Below, piece by piece: positions 57,683-64,000 of a stretch of DNA of 64,000 nucleotides. The notes under the pieces were generated by a model. It worked only from the letters and a program-made list of their open reading frames with translations, ran no database searches and was not told the DNA's origin. The DNA comes from Pseudoalteromonas luteoviolacea NCIMB 1942 (lineage in GTDB: Bacteria > Pseudomonadota > Gammaproteobacteria > Enterobacterales > Alteromonadaceae), in NCBI RefSeq assembly GCF_001625595.1, contig NZ_AUXT01000057.1:1-64000 (forward strand), written 5' to 3'. Positions within the stretch are counted from its first letter, which is position 1, and every line of letters begins with the position of its first letter. A program made the position numbers and the translations under genes.

Positions 57683-58345
57683 ATGCTAGGACAAGAAATA
57701 GACCTATTAAAAAATTACCCTAAGTCTAAGCGAGACACTAAAGGCCGAGCCAATGTCATTACCGAAGCTGATAGAGAGATTGCTCGTCAGTATGGAAAAG
57801 ACTTTTTCGATGGCGACCGCACCTATGGTTATGGTGGTTTTAGTTACTTCTCACGCTTTTGGCAACCTGTTGTACCAGATTTAAAAGCTCATTTTGGCTT
57901 ATCCGCACAAAGCAGCCTGCTAGACGTTGGCTGTGCTAAAGGGTTCATGCTCTACGATTTACAGCAATTAATCCCAGGCATACAGCTACAAGGCTTAGAT
58001 ATTTCAGAATATGCCCTTGAACATGCAAAAGAAGAAGTAAAAGACATATTGACTCAAGGCAACGCAAAATCCCTGCCCTACGAAAACAATAGCTTCGATG
58101 TGGTGATGTCAATTAATACCATCCATAACTTGGATGAGCAAGAGTGTGCATTAGCACTGAAGGAAATAGAACGAGTAAGTCGCGGTAAGTCGTTTATTAC
58201 TGTAGATGCTTATCGTAACGATGAAGAAAAAGAGCGTATGCTGGAGTGGGCATTAACAGCCAAAACCATCATGCATGTGGATGATTGGAAGCAATTCTTC
58301 CAAGATAACGGCTACACTGGCGATTTCTATTGGTTTATTCCGTAA
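57683..58345 (+). CDS. Class I SAM-dependent methyltransferase
   Basis: 220 residues. SAM-binding motif LLDVGCAKGFMLYDLQQLI, then LQGLDISEYALEHAKEE and VVMSINTIHNLDEQECALALKEIERV. It is a Methyltransf_11 type enzyme. The residues before the motif (about 30-70) are rich in Tyr and Phe. It lies 7 bases after the SDR gene and 8 before transketolase, so it likely modifies the same sugar. Confidence 0.87.
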   Translation: MLGQEIDLLKNYPKSKRDTKGRANVITEADREIARQYGKDFFDGDRTYGYGGFSYFSRFWQPVVPDLKAHFGLSAQSSLLDVGCAKGFMLYDLQQLIPGIQLQGLDISEYALEHAKEEVKDILTQGNAKSLPYENNSFDVVMSINTIHNLDEQECALALKEIERVSRGKSFITVDAYRNDEEKERMLEWALTAKTIMHVDDWKQFFQDNGYTGDFYWFIP

Positions 58346-58353
58346 AGTAAATT

Positions 58354-59154
58354 ATGAATCTTGAAAATATAGCGGCAAAAATGAGACACACATTGTGTGA
58401 TGTCTCTAGCCAAACTAAAACCCCCCACCTCGGCAGCTGCTTATCCTGCGTAGACATTCTAGCCACGCTCTACTGGCGCGTTTTAAATATTGACCCTAGC
58501 ATGCCCAATGCAAGTGATCGAGATTACTTCTTACTAGGGAAAGGTCATGCAGCCAGTGCCCTTTATACAGCACTTGCTTACCGTGGTTTTTTTGACATTC
58601 CGGCTCTATACGAGCATGGGCAAACAGGCAGCCAATTTGAAGAGCACCCGGGTATTAACGCGCCTTCTGGTGTTGAAACAGTATCAGGGTCGTTAGGACA
58701 CGCACTTTCCCTCGCATCGGGTATGGCGTTGAGCACAAAGCTTCAACAAAAAGAGAATCGTTTTTATGTTTTAATGGGCGATGGCGAGCTCAATGAAGGC
58801 ACTGTGTGGGAAGCCGCTATGTTTGCAGCTGGGAAAAAGCTTGATAACTTGGTCGCAATTGTAGATTTCAATAAGCTTCAAGGTACTGGAGAAAGCTGCG
58901 ATATCATGCACTTGGAACCATTAGAAGAAAAGTGGCGCGCTTTTGGTTGGTACACCATTCGTATTGATGGTCACGATTTAGACAGCTTGCAAAATGCCTT
59001 TGAACAGGCAAAGCAACGTTCTCAGCCAGTCTGTATTGTGGCGGATACGATTAAAGGTAAAGGCGTATCCTTTATGGAAAATGACAACAACTGGCACTAC
59101 CGAATTCCCAAAGCTGATGAAGTAGATATGGCGAAAAAGGAGCTTGGACTATGA
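58354..59154 (+). CDS. Transketolase-like enzyme, N-terminal (TPP-binding) subunit
   Basis: 266 residues. GKGHAASALYTALAYRGF, GSLGHALSLASGMAL and the thiamine-diphosphate motif GDGELNEGTVWEAAMFAAGKKLDNLVAIVDFNKLQGTG. The protein ends where the split family ends; the pyrimidine-binding part is on the next gene, which overlaps by 4 bases. Split transketolases of this type are found in archaea and in sugar clusters. It would move a two-carbon unit between sugars in the operon's pathway. Confidence 0.93.
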   Translation: MNLENIAAKMRHTLCDVSSQTKTPHLGSCLSCVDILATLYWRVLNIDPSMPNASDRDYFLLGKGHAASALYTALAYRGFFDIPALYEHGQTGSQFEEHPGINAPSGVETVSGSLGHALSLASGMALSTKLQQKENRFYVLMGDGELNEGTVWEAAMFAAGKKLDNLVAIVDFNKLQGTGESCDIMHLEPLEEKWRAFGWYTIRIDGHDLDSLQNAFEQAKQRSQPVCIVADTIKGKGVSFMENDNNWHYRIPKADEVDMAKKELGL

Positions 59155-60071
59155 GAAATGCCTTTGCAAGGGTCTTAACTGAACTGGCGAAAGACGACCA
59201 ACGTTTGCTTCTTTTTTATGCTGATATCGGTAACAGGCTTTTTAACCCATTAAAAGAATTTGCATCAGATCGTACCATTAATGCAGGTATCGCGGAAGCA
59301 AATATGGCATCTATGGCAGCAGGTAGTGCCATGATGGGACACAAACCTTTTATATATACCATCACGCCGTTTACCACTGCGCGTAACTTCGAGCAAATAA
59401 AAATTGATATTGCCTATCAAAACCAACCTGTGATCATCGTTGGGACAGGCTCTGGACTATCGTACGCAAATTTGGGTCCAACCCATCATTCATTTGAAGA
59501 TATCGCATTGATGCGCTCCCTACCAAACATGAATATTGTTTGCCCAGCGGATGCACAAGAGCTCGAAATTTTAATGCCTCAGCTTATCGAACTCAATCAA
59601 CCTTGTTATTTTAGGATCGGCAAGAAAAACGAGCCAAGTGTTCATGACGCTGAGCCGGCTTTAAAATTTGGTAAGGCACATACAATGGTCGCTGGGGAAA
59701 AAGTTGCTATTTTGGCGACTGGGACTATTATGCCATTGGCACAAGCTCTTCATTCACATTTGACTGCCCTCGGTTTAAATCCCGAATTAGTGAGCTTTCA
59801 CACCGTTAAACCGCTTGATACCGTTTATTTAAACCAATCAACTGAACGATTTGACCACCTTATCACCCTTGAAGAACACAATGTAAATGGCGGGTTTGGT
59901 AGCGCAGTATTAGAATACTTATCTGAGCAGGCCCAACAACCCAGAGTTCATCGCTTCGGTATTCCTGATAGATTTATTGATCAAGTTCACTCACCAGAAG
60001 ATGCACGTGTTAAGGCTAGATTGACCGTTGCAGATATTGCACAGACGCTGGCCAAAAGAGGCGTACTATGA
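59151..60071 (+). CDS. Transketolase-like enzyme, C-terminal subunit
   Basis: 306 residues. NAGIAEANMASMAAGSAMMG carries the Glu that activates the thiamine ring, and the rest has the TK-C fold (VAILATGTIMPLAQAL, HLITLEEHNVNGGFGSAVLEYL). It works with the N-terminal subunit just upstream. Its stop overlaps the HAD gene by 4 bases. Confidence 0.93.
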   Translation: MRNAFARVLTELAKDDQRLLLFYADIGNRLFNPLKEFASDRTINAGIAEANMASMAAGSAMMGHKPFIYTITPFTTARNFEQIKIDIAYQNQPVIIVGTGSGLSYANLGPTHHSFEDIALMRSLPNMNIVCPADAQELEILMPQLIELNQPCYFRIGKKNEPSVHDAEPALKFGKAHTMVAGEKVAILATGTIMPLAQALHSHLTALGLNPELVSFHTVKPLDTVYLNQSTERFDHLITLEEHNVNGGFGSAVLEYLSEQAQQPRVHRFGIPDRFIDQVHSPEDARVKARLTVADIAQTLAKRGVL

Positions 60072-60661
60072 TTATCGGCATCGATTTTGACAATACAATA
60101 GCTGACTATACTGGCGTTTTTTATCGTGTGGCGCGAGAACTTGAATGGATACCCACAGAGATTGGTCAAAGTAAATCACAGGTGAAAGAGTATTTTATCT
60201 CTCAAGATCAAGAGCCTAAATGGACAGAACTACAAGGTATCGTTTACGGTAAAGAGATCAATCAAGCTAAGCCATATAATCACACATTGAGTAGTTTGAA
60301 AACACTGAAAAAACAGGGTCATACTCTTTATCTTGTGTCTCATAAAACGCGCTACCCCATTATCGGTGATAAAGTAGATTTTCATCAAGCGGCAAAAACA
60401 TGGTTAAAACACAATGGTTTTGTGGGCACTAGTGACGCTCCATTTGATGAATCATCATTGTTTTTCAACGCGACATTAGATGAAAAAGTAAACAAAATAA
60501 GCCAGCTAAATTGCGATGCTTTCGTGGATGATTTAGAAAAGGTACTCACCCATTCTAACTTTCCCCAAAACTGTAAACGCATACTTTTTCAACCCGGTAT
60601 GGCGCAACTTGAGCGCAACCAAGCAACAAACTGGCGTGAGGTCACTTCACTACTATGCTAA
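60068..60661 (+). CDS. HAD-superfamily phosphatase-like protein
   Basis: 197 residues. Motif I GIDFDNTIADYTG (nucleophile Asp and second Asp), a motif II Ser in YLVSHKTRYP, Lys in LDEKVNKISQ and motif IV VDDLEKVL. A small HAD hydrolase fits best, such as removing a phosphate from a sugar bisphosphate as GmhB does in heptose synthesis. It overlaps both neighbours, so it is translated as part of one block. Confidence 0.85.
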   Translation: MIIGIDFDNTIADYTGVFYRVARELEWIPTEIGQSKSQVKEYFISQDQEPKWTELQGIVYGKEINQAKPYNHTLSSLKTLKKQGHTLYLVSHKTRYPIIGDKVDFHQAAKTWLKHNGFVGTSDAPFDESSLFFNATLDEKVNKISQLNCDAFVDDLEKVLTHSNFPQNCKRILFQPGMAQLERNQATNWREVTSLLC

Positions 60662-61677
60662 CAACCCCCGTCATTAATTGGTTAGAGCAAACTTTGCAGC
60701 AACACAACCTGCAGTGCACGCCAGTTATTGGCGGTGCGAATAACTTGGGGGTCAAGATTGAAGCAGGTGGGCAAACTTGGTTTTTGAAATGCTTTGAGGC
60801 AACACATCACAATACGCGTCAAAAACAACTCAATGAGTTTTTATTCAGCCAAGCCATCTACAATGCTGGCACCTTGGCAACACCAAAACCTATAGCAATC
60901 AATACAACACACAATGTGAGTTTATTTGAATATATTGAAGGCTCAAAGGTTGAGCATGCAACCTCATCGGCTGTAGCCGCTGCAATCTCGTTCGTAAAAT
61001 CTATTAATTCGTCTACACCTCGGCAAACACTCAACATCGCCAGTGAAAGCGCTGATTCTTTGCTAGGTTTTGCCGATATCATAAAAAACCGATTAGACAA
61101 GTTTTCACATACTTGTCTCGACAACACACAACTATCGCACGAATTCCAGTCAACATTAAACAACATTCGTCGTCGCTATAACACCGTTACCCAAGAAGTC
61201 CCAGCTCACTGGGTGAATAAAATAGACCAAAATGTTGTTTCGCCATCAGATTTTGGTTTTCATAATGCCATTAGTCGCGATAACCAGTTCTATTTTATTG
61301 ATTTTGAATACGCGGGTATGGACACTGCTTGGAAATTATTCACGGACTTCTTTTCACAGCCAGCTGTCCCCGTCGACATTGCTTACGCTAAAAAGTTTTT
61401 GTCTTTAGCCATTTTTCAGCCACTCAAATGTAACCCACAAGACACTTTAAAGGTGTTTGAATTAACCCTCTTAAAGTGGTGCTTAATCATGCTCAATGAG
61501 TTTTTACCCGACGTTCAAGCAAGACGCATATTCTCATGGAATATATCTTGCATGGAAGAGCAAAAACGCATGTTGGATAAAGTTCAGCGTGCACAGTTAC
61601 ATAAATGTAATGCCTACTTTGAAGAAATACCTTTAAAAGTCATGGGTTTGAATAAAATATTAAGAGAAATCACATGA
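60655..61677 (+). CDS. APH/choline-kinase-like sugar kinase
   Basis: 340 residues. A kinase-like fold of the aminoglycoside phosphotransferase type: GGANNLGVKIEAGGQTWFLKCFE at the ATP site with Lys, LFEYIEG hinge, and the catalytic loop in SPSDFGFHNAISRDNQFYFIDFEYAG (Asp, then Asn, then Asp of the metal site). In this setting the substrate is more likely a sugar or sugar alcohol than an antibiotic. It overlaps the HAD and the dehydrogenase genes by 7 and 4 bases. Confidence 0.83.
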   Translation: MLTTPVINWLEQTLQQHNLQCTPVIGGANNLGVKIEAGGQTWFLKCFEATHHNTRQKQLNEFLFSQAIYNAGTLATPKPIAINTTHNVSLFEYIEGSKVEHATSSAVAAAISFVKSINSSTPRQTLNIASESADSLLGFADIIKNRLDKFSHTCLDNTQLSHEFQSTLNNIRRRYNTVTQEVPAHWVNKIDQNVVSPSDFGFHNAISRDNQFYFIDFEYAGMDTAWKLFTDFFSQPAVPVDIAYAKKFLSLAIFQPLKCNPQDTLKVFELTLLKWCLIMLNEFLPDVQARRIFSWNISCMEEQKRMLDKVQRAQLHKCNAYFEEIPLKVMGLNKILREIT

Positions 61678-62711
61678 AAGCAGCCGTATTATTTAAAACC
61701 GGTGAACCACTCCAAATAATTGACGGCATTAAAATGCCTGCGCTCACTAAAGGCCAAGTTCAAGTCAATATTATATACAGTGGCCTGTGTCATTCACAAT
61801 TAATGGAAGTACAAGGCGGCAGAGGAGAAGATAAGTATTTACCCCATCTGCTCGGCCACGAGGGTGTTGGAATTGTTGAGCATATTGGTGAGGGCGTAAC
61901 CAAAGTTCGACCTGGGGACAAGGTCGTCATTGGCTGGATCCAAGGCGAAGGCTTGAATGCACCTGGAGGTAAATACTCCCATCAAGATTATGTTATTAAT
62001 TCAGGCAGTGCTACAACATTATGTGAAAAAACCATAGTTGCAGAAAACCGTTTAGTTATCTTGCCTGCAGGCTTTCCTGACAAGCTTGCTGTACTACTTG
62101 GCTGTGCACTCCCTACAGGTCTTGGGCTGGTATTCAACGAATTAAAGCCAGAAAAAGAAAAAACCATCGCTGTCTTTGGCCTTGGCGGAATTGGTATGAG
62201 TGCTCTCTTAGCAGCGAAATTAAGTTCACCTACTAAGTTAATCGCTGTGGATGTAAGCGATGACAAACTCACACTCGCCAAAGAGTTAGGCGCAACACAC
62301 ACCATCAATGCAGACGATATCGACCCTGTAACAGCTATATATGAAATTACCCAAGGCACCGGAGTAGATTACAGCTTGGAAGCTGGTGGGACTGTTCAGA
62401 CCATAGAACAAGCATTCGCATCAGTAAAAGATGGCGGTGGTCAATGTGTTTTTGCTTCGCACCCAAGAGATGAACTCAAGATATCATTAGAACCCCATGC
62501 ATTTCATCGAGGCAAATCGATCCGTGGTAGTTGGGGCGGTGGAAGTAAACCAGATTCGGACATTCCTAAATTTGTTAAGCTCTATCAGGAAGGCAAGTTA
62601 AGTTTAGAACCCCTTCTATCTAAAAGCTACAAGTTGGATGAGATTAACTCAGCATTGCAGGATCTGGAAGAAAAAAGAATACTACGCGCAATCATAGAGG
62701 TTTCGGAGTGA
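61674..62711 (+). CDS. Zinc-type alcohol dehydrogenase (MDR family)
   Basis: 345 residues. Catalytic zinc site: Cys in YSGLCHSQLMEV and GHEGVGIVEHIGEGV; NAD-binding VFGLGGIGMSALLAAKL. The usual four-Cys structural-zinc loop near residues 95-115 is not seen, so it has only the catalytic zinc. It may oxidise or reduce a sugar alcohol or keto sugar of this pathway. It overlaps neighbouring genes by 4 bases on each side. Confidence 0.88.
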   Translation: MKAAVLFKTGEPLQIIDGIKMPALTKGQVQVNIIYSGLCHSQLMEVQGGRGEDKYLPHLLGHEGVGIVEHIGEGVTKVRPGDKVVIGWIQGEGLNAPGGKYSHQDYVINSGSATTLCEKTIVAENRLVILPAGFPDKLAVLLGCALPTGLGLVFNELKPEKEKTIAVFGLGGIGMSALLAAKLSSPTKLIAVDVSDDKLTLAKELGATHTINADDIDPVTAIYEITQGTGVDYSLEAGGTVQTIEQAFASVKDGGGQCVFASHPRDELKISLEPHAFHRGKSIRGSWGGGSKPDSDIPKFVKLYQEGKLSLEPLLSKSYKLDEINSALQDLEEKRILRAIIEVSE

Positions 62712-63967
62712 GAACCGTACTATATGGCGTTTGCGCTAATACAGAAGCATACTTAAACTCTCCTTATCATACAGGTCAAATAATCCTTGCCTCTACCAAC
62801 GGTGGAGAGAGGCTGGGCGAAGTAGTTAGTATTGATATTAATCTGCTTTCAAAAATACCAAAGCACGAGATTTCTAGTGTCGTTATATGCTCTGAGTGCC
62901 TTAGCGAGATTATCCCTTCTTTGACCCGTATTGGCTTTGAGATCAAAGATTTGTACTTTTACAATCACGCGCAGAACTATCTTACACCTTGCGTAGACAT
63001 GCAAATACCAACAGCAAAAGTATCGAACACGCTATTTGCTTTTTATGACTTATCGCAAAACTTGGCATGCTATGACGTTCTGTATTTCTGTGCACTTGCC
63101 AATTTAGAAAGAATTAAGCGAAACCTTCAACATGTTCACTTTATTATAGTTCCAAACAAATCATTATCTCATGAAGAACCTGGGTTTCATGTATTTCATG
63201 AATGTGATGACTTCACATGGAGAGTTGAAAAAATATTGCAGGGTGTTATGACATGCGTCACCAATAACACAGGTTGCACCGTTCTCCCTTACAAAGAAAG
63301 TGCACAGTATTATTCCGATGCCCCACATACCTATCCAGCTGATTTTATACCTGGATGTTCTCGTAACAGAGCTAGCTCCGAGGCCCTTAATAGTCTTAGT
63401 GAATCTCACGACTTAACATACTTAAAAGCACCAAAAACGGCCCATGACATAGTCCAATCACTTTTAAAACAGAAAGCGAATAATAAAAAAGTCGTTAGTT
63501 TAACACTTCGTGAATACTCGAACCATGAACAAAGAAATAGCAACGTCTCTGAATGGATGAAATTTGCTCAATATCTATTGGATAATGATTACTTCCCCAT
63601 CATCATACGAGACAGCTATAAAGCTCATTTAGAATATACTTGTGACTTTGATCAATTTGCCTTTATGCCCTTGGCCTCCTTAGACTTCAAGGTAAGACAA
63701 GCACTTTATGAGCAAGCATTCATCAACATGTCTATTTCTAATGGTCCCACTGTTGCTTACAATTTTACTGCTAACTGTCCCGCAATAACCTTCATGAAAG
63801 TTGATGATGATATCCCCGCAATTGCTACTTCAACTTTTGAAAAAGCTGGGGTTGAAATCGGCAAAGACTTGAAATTTAGAGCGAGTAATTTACAAAAGTT
63901 AATTTGGAAAGAAGACACTTTTGAACACCTAAAAAAATCATTCTTAGACTTGGTATCACAGATTTAA
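62708..63967 (+). CDS. Uncharacterised glycan-operon protein (GTG start)
   Basis: 419 residues from GTG 62708, which overlaps the dehydrogenase stop (GTGA). I do not recognise a named family. The first ~80 residues look Rossmann-like (VLYGVCANTEAY, VVICSECLSEIIPSLTRIGFEI). The C-terminal third has MSISNGPTVAYNFTANCPAITFMKV, resembling the donor-binding region of some GT-B glycosyltransferases. A glycosyltransferase role is a guess. Strong operon coupling shows it belongs to the glycan pathway. Confidence 0.8.
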   Translation: MRTVLYGVCANTEAYLNSPYHTGQIILASTNGGERLGEVVSIDINLLSKIPKHEISSVVICSECLSEIIPSLTRIGFEIKDLYFYNHAQNYLTPCVDMQIPTAKVSNTLFAFYDLSQNLACYDVLYFCALANLERIKRNLQHVHFIIVPNKSLSHEEPGFHVFHECDDFTWRVEKILQGVMTCVTNNTGCTVLPYKESAQYYSDAPHTYPADFIPGCSRNRASSEALNSLSESHDLTYLKAPKTAHDIVQSLLKQKANNKKVVSLTLREYSNHEQRNSNVSEWMKFAQYLLDNDYFPIIIRDSYKAHLEYTCDFDQFAFMPLASLDFKVRQALYEQAFINMSISNGPTVAYNFTANCPAITFMKVDDDIPAIATSTFEKAGVEIGKDLKFRASNLQKLIWKEDTFEHLKKSFLDLVSQI

Positions 63968-63974
63968 GGTAATC

Positions 63975-64000
63975 ATGATGAAAAATATGTCACATATATC
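63975..64000 (+). CDS. Start of the next operon gene (cut by window end)
   Basis: Seven bases after the stop of the previous gene, an ATG follows AAGGTAATC, a fair ribosome site. ATG occurs at both 63975 and 63978 in frame. Only about eight codons (MMKNMSHI) are visible, so no product can be named. Confidence 0.5.

Overview
The window looks like the chromosome of a polarly flagellated marine gammaproteobacterium of the order Alteromonadales, most likely Pseudoalteromonas. The basis is gene order and protein type: a flrA-flrBC / fliE-to-flhB / flhA-flhF-flhG-fliA-cheYZAB-parC-parP-cheW cluster as in Vibrio, Shewanella and Pseudoalteromonas, sigma-54 promoter motifs ahead of flagellar operons, and a moderate-to-low GC content. 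Genus is an inference; no rRNA or tRNA gene was seen.

Left region (1-9.6 kb, minus strand): a secreted two-gene operon. A 475-residue exported protein overlaps by 4 bp a giant exported protein of at least 2724 residues that runs off the left edge. The giant has a signal peptide, Ig/Fn3-like modules, a PilY1-like beta-propeller stretch, a TSP3-like calcium motif, an SpvB domain, FG-GAP/VCBS repeats, a TcdB-middle-like segment and Rhs/YD repeats. Its C-terminal tip, which would tell whether it is a toxin, lies outside the window.

Mobile-element region (9.9-13.0 kb, plus strand): a decayed IS3-family element is interrupted twice. An IS982-family copy sits in orfA with a 7-bp target duplication, and a 3'-truncated IS110-family copy sits in orfB. 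The noncoding left end of the IS110 copy carries segments that match its insertion site and its own left end in the way a bridge RNA should.

Flagellar and chemotaxis region (13.0-45.1 kb, almost all minus strand): flagellin, flrA, flrBC, fliEFGHIJ, fliKLMNOPQR-flhB, flhA-flhF-flhG-fliA, cheYZAB, parC, parP, cheW and a DUF2802 gene. Sigma-54-type promoters are visible before flrB, fliE, fliK and flhA. This fits FlrA switching on flrBC and FlrC/FlrA switching on the later operons. FlhF, FlhG, ParC and ParP indicate polar placement of the flagellum and the chemoreceptor array. A tag (3-methyladenine glycosylase) gene is wedged between flrA and flrB.

Glycan region (45.4-64 kb): pseB and pseC start a plus-strand group with a Gfo/Idh/MocA oxidoreductase. 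A convergent minus-strand group holds pseI, an acyl carrier protein, a PseG-GNAT fusion and an acyl-activating ligase, suggesting ACP-dependent N-acylation of pseudaminic acid. Next comes a tightly overlapped 12-gene plus-strand operon with a SpsF-type cytidylyltransferase, FkbM methyltransferase, two epimerase/dehydratases, SIS isomerase, methyltransferase, split transketolase, HAD phosphatase, APH-like kinase, zinc dehydrogenase and an unknown protein. It reads like an assembly line for an unusual activated sugar, probably for flagellin or surface glycan. The operon continues past the right edge.
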